64,000 nt of DNA. Origin: Sulfomarinibacter sp963741385 (GTDB lineage: Bacteria; Acidobacteriota; Thermoanaerobaculia; Thermoanaerobaculales; Sulfomarinibacteraceae). Of the stretch, positions 1-8,826 are shown piece by piece (position 1 is the first letter of the stretch; every line of letters starts with the position of its first letter). Location: the NCBI GenBank assembly GCA_963741385.1, contig CAVUHO010000014.1, positions 124,001 through 188,000 on the forward strand. The letters are read 5' to 3'. A program made the translations under genes and the position numbers. A model generated the notes under the pieces. It saw nothing but the letters and a program-made list of their open reading frames with translations, ran no database searches and was not told the DNA's origin.

Positions 1-2
1 AT

Positions 3-1355
3 GGCGGCGCGCACGGGCACGGCACCACGCCGGGCATGTTCTCGCTGATGTGGCGCCACCCGGCTGCCAAGTACCTCGGCGCCCTCGGCATCGCCCTGCC
101 GTTCACGATCGTCGTCTACTACAACTTCATCGAGTCGTGGACCCTGGCCTTCTCGTGGTTTTCCGGCACCGGGCAGTATGTCGGCGCTACCAGCCGCGAA
201 GCCATGGGTCAGTTTCTGAGGGGATTCCAGGGGGTCGAACACAACGCGTACTTCTCGTCCCACCTGCCGGTCATCACGTTTGTGGTTCTGACCCTCGTCA
301 TCAACTACTTCTTTCTGTCGCGAGGGATTGCGAAGGGCATCGAGGTCCTGGCCAAGATCGGCATGCCGCTGCTGTTCCTGTTTGCCGTGGTCCTGGTGGT
401 GCGGGTCCTGACCCTAGGTACTCCCGACCCGGCGCAACCCGAGTCGAGCGTCGGGGCCGGGCTCGCCTTCATGTGGAACCCCGACTTCAGCCGCCTCGGA
501 CAGGCGTCGGTGTGGCTGGTCGCTGCCGGCCAGATATTTTTTACGCTGTCGCTCGGCCAGGGCATCATCGCCACCTACGCCTCCTATCTGCGCGAAACCG
601 ACGACGTCGCCCTCAACGGACTCACCACCTCGATGACCAACGAGTTTGCGGAGGTGGTGCTCGGCGGCACCATCGCGATCCCGGTGGCGGTGGCGTTCTT
701 CGGGCTTGCCGAAACTCAGGCCATCGCCAAAAGCGGCGCCTTCGACCTCGGCTTCCAGGCGCTGCCGGTGGTCTTCCAGAGGCTGCCGCTGGGAGCTCTG
801 TTCGGCGCGATGTGGTTCTTTCTCCTCTTCATCGCCGGGATCACCTCATCGGTGGCGATGACCTCACCAGCCGTTTCGTTCCTCGAAGACGAGTTCAAGT
901 GGCCGCGACGAAAGGCCGTCAACGCGGTGTTCGTCGCCCTCGCCGGGTGCATGGCGCTGGTGGTGGCCTTCTTCAAATACGGCTTTCTCGACGAGCTCGA
1001 TTTCTGGGCCGGGACCTTCGGGCTGGTGGTCTTTGCGGTGATCGAAATCGTCATGTTTTCGTGGGTGTTCGGGGTGGAGCGCGGTTTTGCCGAACTCGAG
1101 AAGGGCGCAGACCTCAAAGTGCCGCGGGTGCTTAAGCTGGTCCTCAAGTACGTGACGCCCCTCTATCTCCTGGGGATCCTGGTCGTATGGACCTACCAGG
1201 ACGCGGTCGATAAACTGCTGATGGTGGGGGAGGACCCGGCGCGGCTGCCCTATCTGTGGGGCGCCCGGCTGATGTTCGCGGGCGTGATTGCCGCGTGCCT
1301 GCTGCTCATCAGGGCGGCCTGGAAGCGGCGTCGAACCGGGGAAGGGGTTTGCTGA
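3..1355 (+). CDS. Sodium-dependent neurotransmitter-symporter family (NSS/SNF) transporter, 5' truncated
   Basis: The reading frame is open from the window edge, and GGAHGHGTTPG precedes the first Met at position 36. NSS proteins carry this loop before MxxLxWRHP, so that Met is internal and the gene begins outside the window. About 450 residues remain, with roughly ten hydrophobic segments, for example residues 23-43 and 90-140 of the visible part. The family imports amino acids or related osmolytes with Na+; the substrate cannot be read from sequence. The stop overlaps the next start (TGATG), so the gene is probably co-translated with the PhoU-like and PiT genes. Family assignment is firm, substrate unknown. 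Confidence 0.88.
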   Translation, partial: GGAHGHGTTPGMFSLMWRHPAAKYLGALGIALPFTIVVYYNFIESWTLAFSWFSGTGQYVGATSREAMGQFLRGFQGVEHNAYFSSHLPVITFVVLTLVINYFFLSRGIAKGIEVLAKIGMPLLFLFAVVLVVRVLTLGTPDPAQPESSVGAGLAFMWNPDFSRLGQASVWLVAAGQIFFTLSLGQGIIATYASYLRETDDVALNGLTTSMTNEFAEVVLGGTIAIPVAVAFFGLAETQAIAKSGAFDLGFQALPVVFQRLPLGALFGAMWFFLLFIAGITSSVAMTSPAVSFLEDEFKWPRRKAVNAVFVALAGCMALVVAFFKYGFLDELDFWAGTFGLVVFAVIEIVMFSWVFGVERGFAELEKGADLKVPRVLKLVLKYVTPLYLLGILVVWTYQDAVDKLLMVGEDPARLPYLWGARLMFAGVIAACLLLIRAAWKRRRTGEGVC

Positions 1356-1981
1356 TGTTTCGATCGATCATTCCGCGCGACGAGGAGTTCTTTACCATGT
1401 TCGACGAGCTGACGAGATCTATCGTCGACGGCGCAGAGATCCTGCAGCGGATGATGACGGACGGTGAAAATTCCATCGCCATGGCGGACCGGCTGCACGA
1501 GTGTGAGCACCGGGGCGATGAGACTGTCCACCGGGCGCTCGCCCACCTCCACCGCACATTCGTCACCCCCCTCGACCGCCTCGATATCCACCGCCTGGTG
1601 AATCAGCTCGACGACATCCTCGATTTCACCCACGCGGCCGGTTCGCGGCTCGCCCTCTACCAGCCGCGCACCCTGCGGCCGGAGGCGCTCGATCTCAGCT
1701 CCACGCTGCTCGCCGCGGCGGGGCTTGTCCAGGAGATGGTGAGCCTGCTGCGCAACCTGAAAAAGAAGGACCGCATCATGGCTCTCACGGTCGAGGTCAA
1801 CACGCGCGAGAACCAGGCCGACCGCCAGCGGCGGGAGGCGGTGGCCCGTCTCCTGCAGGAGGAGACCGACCCCTTCGAATTCATCAAGTGGAAGGAGATC
1901 CTCGACCTCATGGAGCAGGCCACCGACTGCTGCGAGGACGTGGCCGACATCGTCGAGGGGATCGTGCTGGCGCACGGGTAG
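1355..1981 (+). CDS. DUF47/PhoU-like phosphate transport regulator
   Basis: A 208-residue, largely helical protein starting MFRSIIPRDEEFFTMFDEL, with acidic/His-rich helices typical of the DUF47 (PhoU_div, COG1392) family. These proteins partner PiT phosphate permeases, and a PiT gene follows 11 bp downstream, which supports the call. The ATG shares its A with the upstream TGA (TGATG), so translational coupling decides this start; an in-frame start 99 bp upstream would lie inside the transporter gene. Likely role: cytoplasmic regulator or chaperone that adjusts PiT activity. No catalytic motif is visible or expected. Confidence 0.88.
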   Translation: MFRSIIPRDEEFFTMFDELTRSIVDGAEILQRMMTDGENSIAMADRLHECEHRGDETVHRALAHLHRTFVTPLDRLDIHRLVNQLDDILDFTHAAGSRLALYQPRTLRPEALDLSSTLLAAAGLVQEMVSLLRNLKKKDRIMALTVEVNTRENQADRQRREAVARLLQEETDPFEFIKWKEILDLMEQATDCCEDVADIVEGIVLAHG

Positions 1982-1992
1982 GGGAGCCGAAG

Positions 1993-2997
1993 ATGCTCTT
2001 CTTCGTGATCTGTCTGGTCGTGCTCGCCTTGGCGTTCGACTTCCTCAACGGCATGAACGACGCCGCCAACTCGATCGCGACGGTGGTCTCGACCCGCGTT
2101 CTGTCGCCGCGGCTGGCGGTGTTGTGGGCTGCGTTCTTCAACTTTGCCGCGGTGTTTCTGTTCGGCGTCCATGTGGCGAACACCATCGGCAAGGGCGTCG
2201 TGAAATCCGAGATCATCTCTCCGGCCATGCTGCTGGCCACCCTGGTGGGGGCCGTCGTCTGGACCTGGTTGTGTACCTGGGTGGGTTTGCCGATCAGCGT
2301 GTCACACGCCCTGGTTGGCGCCATGGTGGGGGCCGGGGTCGCCAAGGGAGGATTCGGCGCGCTGATTCTTCCCGGTCTCCTCAAAATTGCTCTGTTTATC
2401 GTCCTCGCACCGCTGATCGGGTTTTCACTCGGCGCCCTGCTCATGGTGGTGGTGCTGTGGATCTGCCGGCGGGCTGCACCGGGCCCGGTGGACCGCTGGT
2501 TCCGCCGTCTGCAGCTCGTTTCTGCCGCCGTCTTCAGCCTCGGTCACGGCGCCAACGACGCCCAGAAGACCATGGGGATCATCGCCGTTCTGCTCTACAG
2601 CACAGGCTATCTCGGCGATACATTCTATGTACCGGTATGGGTGATCTTCGCCTGCTACCTGGCGATTTCTCTCGGGACTCTCGCCGGTGGCTGGAGAGTG
2701 ATCGAAACCCTGGGCATGCGGATGACCAAGCTGCGCCCGGTCGACGGCTTTTGCGCCGAAACGGCGGCCGGCTGTTCGATCCTGCTCTCGACCTTTGGCG
2801 GCATCCCGGTCTCCACCACCCACACCATCACCGGCGCCATCATCGGAGCCGGCGCCCCGACCCGTCTCGGGGCGACGCGGTGGGGGATGGCCTACCGCAT
2901 CGTCTGGGCCTGGATCCTGACGATTCCGGCATCGGCGCTCACGGCCGCGCTGACCTGGAAGGCGGTCGAGGCCCTGGGGCTCGCCGGCGGGGGTTGA
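1993..2997 (+). CDS. PiT-family inorganic phosphate transporter
   Basis: 334 residues, mostly hydrophobic. The duplicated PiT signatures are visible: NGMNDAANS near residue 18 and HGANDAQKTMG near residue 182. The central hydrophilic loop is short, as in bacterial PiT proteins. It should import phosphate (or metal-phosphate) with H+ or Na+ across the inner membrane. The start is set by a GGGGAG ribosome-binding site 6-7 bases before ATG, just after the DUF47 stop. The DUF47-PiT pairing is a well-known two-gene unit. It ends tail to tail with the APC permease. Confidence 0.93.
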   Translation: MLFFVICLVVLALAFDFLNGMNDAANSIATVVSTRVLSPRLAVLWAAFFNFAAVFLFGVHVANTIGKGVVKSEIISPAMLLATLVGAVVWTWLCTWVGLPISVSHALVGAMVGAGVAKGGFGALILPGLLKIALFIVLAPLIGFSLGALLMVVVLWICRRAAPGPVDRWFRRLQLVSAAVFSLGHGANDAQKTMGIIAVLLYSTGYLGDTFYVPVWVIFACYLAISLGTLAGGWRVIETLGMRMTKLRPVDGFCAETAAGCSILLSTFGGIPVSTTHTITGAIIGAGAPTRLGATRWGMAYRIVWAWILTIPASALTAALTWKAVEALGLAGGG

Positions 2998-3007
2998 CGA
3001 GGTTGGT

Positions 3008-4456
3008 TCAGGATTTGCCGAGGGCCGAATGGTGCCGCCCGTAGGCGAAATAAATCACCAGCCCCACCGCCAGCCACGCCGCGAAGCGGATCCAGGTGAT
3101 CAGCGGCAGCCCGGCTGCCAGGAACAGACAGGCCGCCATCGCAAGCACCGGAACCACCGGCACGAACGGCACTCGGAACGGGCGCGGCGCGTCTGGTTCG
3201 GACTTCCGTAGGAATATCACCCCGGCCGAGACGATGGCAAAGGCGAAGAGGGTGCCGATGTTGGTCAGATCCACCATCTCCTCGATGTTGGCAAAACCCG
3301 CAAACGCCGCGACCGCCAGCCCGGTGATGATGGTGGCCACGTGCGGCGTGCGGTGTTTGGGGTGGACCCGCGAGAACACTCGAGGCAGCAATCCGTCTCG
3401 TGACATCGAGTAGAAGATCCTCGGCTGCCCGAGCTGGAACACCAACAGCACGGCGGTGTTGGCCGCCACCGAGCCGACCGCCACGATCCCCGCCGCCCAC
3501 CCCAGGTTGTGCCGCGTCATGGCGACCGCCAGGGGCTCGGCCGTGTGGAGGTCGAACCACGGCACCATACCCGTGACGACGACCGCCACCGCGATATAGA
3601 CGGCGGTCGAGATGGCCAGCGAACCGATGATGCCGCGCGGCATGTTGCGCCCGGGGTCGCGGGTCTCCTCCGCCGCAGTGGAAACGGCGTCAAAACCGAT
3701 GTAGGCGAAGAACACGATGGCGGCACCGGACCACACTCCGTGCCAGCCGTTCGGCATGAACGGCTTCCAGTTGGCGGGTTCCACGTAGAACACGCCGACC
3801 ACGACGAAGAACGCGAGCACCACGAGCTTCACCAGGACCATCAGCATGTTGAGCCGCGACGACTCCCGGATGCCGTAAACCAGAACCCACGTCAGCAACA
3901 GGACGATGCCCGCGGCCGGCAGGTTGAAGATGATGGGCAGGCCGAACACATGGGGCGCCTGGGCGAGGATATCCGGAGACGCCAGCGCCGTGCGGAGGTC
4001 GGTGGCGAGCCACCGCGGCACCTCGAGGCCGAGCCCCCTCAACAGTTCGCAGAAGTAGCCGGACCACGAGATCGCGACCGCCACGTTGCCCACCGCGTAC
4101 TCGATGATCAAGTCCCAGCCGATGATCCACGCCACCAGCTCACCGAGGCCCACGTAGGCGTAGGTGTAAGCCGAACCCGAGATCGGCACGAAGGCCGCCA
4201 ACTCGGCGTAGCACAGGGCGGCCAGACCGCACACTGCGGCGGTGAGGAGAAAAGACAGCACGATCGCCGGTCCGGCGCCAGGTCGCGCAGGGTCGCCGGC
4301 CGCTGCGGTGCCGACTGTTGCGAAGATGCCGGCGCCGATGATGGCGCCGATGCCGAGCGCCGTCAGCTCCCACGCGCCCAGCGTTCGGCGCAGGGTGCTG
4401 CGCGCACCCTCCTCCTGGAGGGCGGAAAGAGGTTTGCGGCGGAACAGGGAGGGCAC
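3008..4456 (-). CDS. APC-superfamily amino acid permease (CAT type)
   Basis: 482 residues with about twelve to fourteen membrane segments. The N-terminal region LGIGAIIGAGIFATVG is the helix-break motif of TM1 in the APC superfamily, and residues 240-260 (FFAYIGFDAVSTAAEETRDPGRNMPRGI) match the conserved loop of cationic amino acid transporters. It probably exchanges or imports amino acids in the inner membrane; substrate is not predictable. It is transcribed alone, converging on the PiT gene and diverging from the small exported protein. Some proteins of this type are longer with a C-terminal extension; here it ends soon after the last helix. Confidence 0.88.
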   Translation of the reverse strand: MPSLFRRKPLSALQEEGARSTLRRTLGAWELTALGIGAIIGAGIFATVGTAAAGDPARPGAGPAIVLSFLLTAAVCGLAALCYAELAAFVPISGSAYTYAYVGLGELVAWIIGWDLIIEYAVGNVAVAISWSGYFCELLRGLGLEVPRWLATDLRTALASPDILAQAPHVFGLPIIFNLPAAGIVLLLTWVLVYGIRESSRLNMLMVLVKLVVLAFFVVVGVFYVEPANWKPFMPNGWHGVWSGAAIVFFAYIGFDAVSTAAEETRDPGRNMPRGIIGSLAISTAVYIAVAVVVTGMVPWFDLHTAEPLAVAMTRHNLGWAAGIVAVGSVAANTAVLLVFQLGQPRIFYSMSRDGLLPRVFSRVHPKHRTPHVATIITGLAVAAFAGFANIEEMVDLTNIGTLFAFAIVSAGVIFLRKSEPDAPRPFRVPFVPVVPVLAMAACLFLAAGLPLITWIRFAAWLAVGLVIYFAYGRHHSALGKS

Positions 4457-4570
4457 CGCGTCACATTACTCCTGGTGCCCACCGTGCGCAATAGAATCGA
4501 CAGGCCGGGCTTCGGGAACAACCCGGGCGCGGCCGGTGTTGATGTGCTCAGGATTCTGAGAGAGGAGAAT

Positions 4571-4966
4571 ATGCTCATGAAACGTTCACTTCGGTTCGGC
4601 CTGGCCACTGTTTTCTTCTTGGCGGCCGCCGTGGCGTTCGCGGCCGCAACCAGCAACCTCAACCTGTCCAAGAGCAACGTCTACCGGCTGACGGCGAGCT
4701 CTGACATCCTCACCACCGCCCAGGCGCAGGCGATGTTGGCCGACCTCGACACCCATGCGCCGATGAACGAGGAGCAGCTGAAGATGTGGCTTCCGGCCAA
4801 CTTCAAGCGGTTCGGAATCAATCAGCAACTGGTGAAGAAAATCGTGATCCTGCCGCCCGGCGCGGCCGGTCCCCAGACGGCGATCATCCTGCTGTCGGAC
4901 CCCGCCGACGAGGCGGCCGCCCGTTCCACGACCGTGAAGTCAAGCAAGTCGAACTCCTCGGAATGA
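4571..4966 (+). CDS. Small exported protein of unknown function
   Basis: 131 residues. The N-terminus is a clear signal peptide (two Lys/Arg, a hydrophobic stretch FGLATVFFLAAAVAFAAA), so the mature protein is about 105 residues and periplasmic or secreted. The rest is soluble, with a Ser/Lys-rich tail (SSKSNSSE). No family recognised. A GAGAGGAG ribosome-binding site lies just before ATG; a second in-frame ATG two codons later (MKRS) is a possible alternative. It stands alone between a divergent permease and a convergent FAD protein. Confidence 0.7.
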   Translation: MLMKRSLRFGLATVFFLAAAVAFAAATSNLNLSKSNVYRLTASSDILTTAQAQAMLADLDTHAPMNEEQLKMWLPANFKRFGINQQLVKKIVILPPGAAGPQTAIILLSDPADEAAARSTTVKSSKSNSSE

Positions 4967-5019
4967 GGGGATTCGGGTTCGGACACCCCTGACCGGCGCC
5001 GTTCCCCACCTCCGCCGGT

Positions 5020-6636
5020 CTACGCTCCGCCGATGGCCTGACCGCAGAGCCTGCCGGTGAGCACGCAGCTGCCGAGGAAGGTGCCCTCGAGCGAACCCTT
5101 GCCGTGGATGCCGCCGCCGCCGAAGCCGGCGGTCTCGCCGACGGCGTAGAGCCCGGGGATGGGCTGGCCTGATGTATCGAGAACGCGGCTCGAGAGGTCG
5201 GTCTGCACGCCGCCCAGGCTCTTTCGGCTGAGGATGAACTCGCGGATGGCGATCAGCGGCCGCGCTTTGGGGTCGTCGATCTTTTGGAAAGCGCAGGTGC
5301 GGAGGCGGTCGCCCTTGTACTGTCTGAAGGCGGCGATCCGGCGCAGCTGATCGTCGTTGAAGTAGCGCTCGCCGCGGTCGATCTGGGCATCGTAGGCGCG
5401 GATGTCGGCCTCCATCCCTTCACGGTCGATGGCGACGCCCGGGAGCGAGAGGGCCTGCATCTTGTCCACGAGATCGGGGAGCGAGTCGGCGACGACGAAG
5501 TCACCGCTGTCTTCAATCAGACGGTTGACGAGGGCCTTGTTGCCGAAGACCACCTCCTTGATGAGTTGGGCCTTTTTCTTGTTGCGGAAGGCCGTCATGT
5601 AGTCACAGCCGGAGACTGCCAGCTCCTTGATGGCGATTTTCCAGTTGAGGATCTGCCAGGAGTACTGCTCGGGAGTGCGGCAGATCTGTTCGACCAGCCA
5701 CCGGGTGTCGCTGTAGCCCATCAGCGGCACCGGTCCGAAGCGCCGGCCGCGAGCGTCGAGCCAAAGCGCTGAACGTGGTGGCACCAGACTGACGCCATCG
5801 CCGGGCCTCTCGGTGGTCTTCGCGTGGACCCCCGCGGCATAGTGCCACTGTTTGTCGAGGTGGGTGAGGGCAGCGCCGTGGCGCGCCGCCTCGTCGTGCA
5901 ACAACCCGTCGGCGTAGCGGTGGGAACCGTTGAGCAGCGTCGAGGGAGGAGAGCCCCACGGTGCGTACCAGTTGGCCCTGACCTTGCTGAGGTCACCCCC
6001 GCAGATGCCGCCGGAGGCGAGCACGACGTGGTCGGCTCGCGCCTCGAACTCGCCGTCCTCATCCTCAAAGTGCCCGGCGCAGCCGACCACGCGCCCCGCC
6101 TCGATGAGAAGGCGGTCGACGCGGTGGTTGTAACGGAGCTGCAATCGGTCGCGATGGGGGTGATTCTCGAGAGCGGCGACCACCGCCTCGATGATGGCGA
6201 AGCCGGTTCCCCATGCGATGTGCCAACGGGGGACCGAGTTGCCGGGCCGGAAGAGCCCGCGCTCCGCCCAGTTGACCACCGGCAGGAACTTGACGCCGAA
6301 GCTGGTGAGCCAGTCTAAGATCAGCTCGGTCGAACGTTCGACATAGGTCCGCGCCCAGCGCCGCGGCCAGTCGTCGCCATCGGCGAAGTCGGCAAAGCTC
6401 AACCAGTCCGACCACGCGAGGTCGGGGGTGTCGCGGATGCCGAGCTTTCGTTGCTGAGGCGTGTCGACGAACATCACGCCCCCGAAAGAGCGTTTGGCGA
6501 GCCCGCCCAGCCGGTCCTCGGAGTCGCGGTCAAGAATCAGCACCCGCAGACCGCGTTCGAGCAGCTCAACCGCGGTTGCAAGCCCCGCCAGACCGCCGCC
6601 CACGATGACGACGTCGGCTCGATAGTCTGGAGTCAT
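5020..6636 (-). CDS. FAD-dependent dehydrogenase (fumarate reductase/KstD-like flavoprotein fold)
   Basis: 538 residues. The Rossmann motif VVIVGGGLAGLATAVELLERG lies at residues 8-28, and the C-terminal FAD segment GLYAVGETAGFGGGGIHGKGSLEG closes the domain, as in the FAD_binding_2 family that includes 3-ketosteroid dehydrogenases and fumarate reductase flavoproteins. It most resembles the predicted cytoplasmic FAD-binding dehydrogenase group (COG3573). The ATG at 6636 follows a GGGGGA ribosome-binding site; an upstream in-frame ATG at 6735 adds 33 residues without similarity and is less likely. Substrate unknown. No signal peptide. Confidence 0.82.
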   Translation of the reverse strand: MTPDYRADVVIVGGGLAGLATAVELLERGLRVLILDRDSEDRLGGLAKRSFGGVMFVDTPQQRKLGIRDTPDLAWSDWLSFADFADGDDWPRRWARTYVERSTELILDWLTSFGVKFLPVVNWAERGLFRPGNSVPRWHIAWGTGFAIIEAVVAALENHPHRDRLQLRYNHRVDRLLIEAGRVVGCAGHFEDEDGEFEARADHVVLASGGICGGDLSKVRANWYAPWGSPPSTLLNGSHRYADGLLHDEAARHGAALTHLDKQWHYAAGVHAKTTERPGDGVSLVPPRSALWLDARGRRFGPVPLMGYSDTRWLVEQICRTPEQYSWQILNWKIAIKELAVSGCDYMTAFRNKKKAQLIKEVVFGNKALVNRLIEDSGDFVVADSLPDLVDKMQALSLPGVAIDREGMEADIRAYDAQIDRGERYFNDDQLRRIAAFRQYKGDRLRTCAFQKIDDPKARPLIAIREFILSRKSLGGVQTDLSSRVLDTSGQPIPGLYAVGETAGFGGGGIHGKGSLEGTFLGSCVLTGRLCGQAIGGA

Positions 6637-6756
6637 GAGATCCCCCGGGGGCCATCCTCGCAAACGGCCTCCACAGGTGTCAATCGGGACCCGGGATTTG
6701 GTGGTGTGGGAGATGCCTGCTGTCAGGCGGATCAACGAGACGGCACGAGCCGGTCG

Positions 6757-7203
6757 TCAGGCGTTTGACCCCGCCAGAAGCTCCAACCTGCGTTGCGCCT
6801 CGCGTTTGCCGATGCCCCGGACTTCCGCCCAGGCCGCCAACCGCTCGGCGTTCGGTTTGGACTTGCCGGTTTCCCAGTTGTAGATCGTCAGACTGGAGAC
6901 GCCGACCAGACACGCGTAGTCCTTGGCGGACAGCCCCAGCCGCTGACGGTCGGCCTTGACCCACTTGGGTGAGAAGCGAATCGCTTTGGCGGTGCTCGTC
7001 TCGGGTGGGCTTTCGAGCCGGCGTTTCTCCTGTTGTTCCAGAAAACGCTGTGAACGCTTGAGTTCGGCGACGTCTGCCTTCAACGATGCGACCGCCCGGC
7101 GGAGTTCGCTGATGGTCTTCTTCAGTGGTTCGACCTGCTGGCGGACTTCCTTGCGCGCGAGTCGGGTGGTTTCCTCCCGCAAAATGGTTGCGATGTTGGG
7201 CAT
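6757..7203 (-). CDS. XRE-type helix-turn-helix protein with N-terminal coiled coil
   Basis: 148 residues. Residues about 8-60 are charged heptads (a predicted coiled coil, repeated Leu/Lys/Glu), and residues 85-130 form an XRE/Cro HTH with the recognition-helix region SSLTIYNWETGKSKP. The coiled coil probably mediates oligomerisation, the C-terminus DNA binding. An AGGAGA ribosome-binding site precedes ATG. It lies alone between the FAD dehydrogenase (same strand, 120 bp downstream) and a divergent acyltransferase. The targets are unknown; the shared 110-bp divergent region with the acyltransferase gene is an obvious candidate operator. Confidence 0.78.
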   Translation of the reverse strand: MPNIATILREETTRLARKEVRQQVEPLKKTISELRRAVASLKADVAELKRSQRFLEQQEKRRLESPPETSTAKAIRFSPKWVKADRQRLGLSAKDYACLVGVSSLTIYNWETGKSKPNAERLAAWAEVRGIGKREAQRRLELLAGSNA

Positions 7204-7314
7204 GTCCTCTCCTTTTCGACGCTATTGTACGCCCTTGCTCACCACCTTATCAGGTCTGTGCAGAAACTGACCAGAGTCGCTCCGCGACCGCGGGCGTCGA
7301 CTTATACTCGAAAC

Positions 7315-8673
7315 ATGGGCGACACACCCGATGCAACCAGACCCCCCTCCGGCATGTGGCAAAGGGCCCTGTTTTTTGCCGATCGAACCCCGGCTGACCG
7401 CAACCGGTATGTGGACTTTCTGCGAGCGCTGTCAATCACGGCAGTGGTGCTCGGGCATTGGCTGATCTCGGCGCCATATTTTGTCGACGGCGCGCCCGCC
7501 TACAGCCATCTGTTGGACCTTGCTCCGTGGTCGCGGTGGTTGACCTGGCTGTTCCAGGTGATGCCGGTGTTCTTCTTCGTCGGCGGGTTTTCGAACGGGG
7601 TGTCGTGGGAGTCTGCGCGTCGCAAGGACCTCGGCTACAGGGAGTGGTTCGACGCCAGGACACGGCGTCTCGTCGGGCCTGTTCTGCCGCTCCTCCTCGC
7701 CTGGGGCGTGATGGTCGCTGTCGCCCATACCAACGGCGTCAGCGACGGCATGATCCGGATCGGTTCCAAGGTGGCGCTGGTGCCGGTCTGGTTCCTCGCC
7801 GTCTACATCATGGTCGTGGCGCTGGTGCCCCTGACCCACGCGGCGTGGAAAAAATGGGGATTCGTGTCGGTCGTGGTGCCGGTCGGGGCCGCAGCGCTTG
7901 TCGATGCGGCGTTTTTCGGCTGGGATTGGCGGGCCCTCGGCTGGAGCAACTACCTGTTTGTCTGGCTCACCGTGCACCAACTCGGGTATGCCTGGCACGA
8001 CCGCCGGCTGGCGGGCCCCCGGATGGGCATTCCTCTGTTCGTCGCGGGGTTGGGGAGCCTCCTTCTCCTGACTCAACTCGGGCCCTATCCGCTCGCCCTG
8101 GTGGGCGTGCCGAGTGACGAGATCAGCAACACCCTGCCACCGAAAATGCCGCTGCTCGCCCTGGCTGCGGCACAGATCGGTTTGGCGCTCATTTTGGAGG
8201 GGCCGATTAGGCGCTGGCTGGCGCACCGTGTCACGTGGGCTGCCACGATCCTGGTGAACGGCATGATCATGACGCTCTTCCTGTGGCATTCGACGGTGAT
8301 GATGCTGCTGGTGGGTCTCGCGTTCTGGCAGATGCCGTCCCTGCTCGCGCAACAGCCCGACACGGCGGGATGGTGGTGGACCAGGCCGTTGTGGATCGCC
8401 GCCTACGCCCTTGCAACTCTGCCGTTTCTGCTGGTGTTCGGACGTTTCGAGAGAGCGGGCGCTGACACCGCCGATCGTCCGGCTTCCATCGGGCTACAGC
8501 TGCTTGGCTGTGTCGTCGCTTGCGCAGGGCTCGCCATGCTGGCGTTGGACGGTATCGGCGGCACCGGCTGGCTGGGGCTGCGGTGGGTGCCGCTGCTCCT
8601 GCCCCTGGGGGGGGCCGGGCTCGCGGGTTTCGGACCTCTCGGTGGGATCGGCCGGAGCCTCACCCGATCCTGA
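7315..8673 (+). CDS. Membrane acyltransferase-3 family protein
   Basis: About 452 residues with ten or so hydrophobic segments. The N-terminal motif NRYVDFLRALSITAVVLGHW (with the catalytic-type His in the first membrane helix) is typical of acyltransferase-3 (OafA/NodX/OpgC-like) enzymes, which add acyl groups to envelope or extracellular carbohydrates using acyl-CoA. The start chosen is ATG at 7315; a start at 7225 would add 30 residues without similarity. No polysaccharide cluster is adjacent, so the acceptor is unknown. Confidence 0.85.
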   Translation: MGDTPDATRPPSGMWQRALFFADRTPADRNRYVDFLRALSITAVVLGHWLISAPYFVDGAPAYSHLLDLAPWSRWLTWLFQVMPVFFFVGGFSNGVSWESARRKDLGYREWFDARTRRLVGPVLPLLLAWGVMVAVAHTNGVSDGMIRIGSKVALVPVWFLAVYIMVVALVPLTHAAWKKWGFVSVVVPVGAAALVDAAFFGWDWRALGWSNYLFVWLTVHQLGYAWHDRRLAGPRMGIPLFVAGLGSLLLLTQLGPYPLALVGVPSDEISNTLPPKMPLLALAAAQIGLALILEGPIRRWLAHRVTWAATILVNGMIMTLFLWHSTVMMLLVGLAFWQMPSLLAQQPDTAGWWWTRPLWIAAYALATLPFLLVFGRFERAGADTADRPASIGLQLLGCVVACAGLAMLALDGIGGTGWLGLRWVPLLLPLGGAGLAGFGPLGGIGRSLTRS

Positions 8674-8826
8674 ATGTTCCAACGCAGGTGCGGCAGTTCC
8701 CCTTGAGACGCGCCGTATGATAAAGTGCGCCGGCCGAAGATGGCGCGAGTGGACGCGTTCCACTGGCCGATCTCCAATCCCGCCCGCTTTCCTCGTTTTC
8801 GGCGAGCTTCAAATGAAGGAGTTCCG

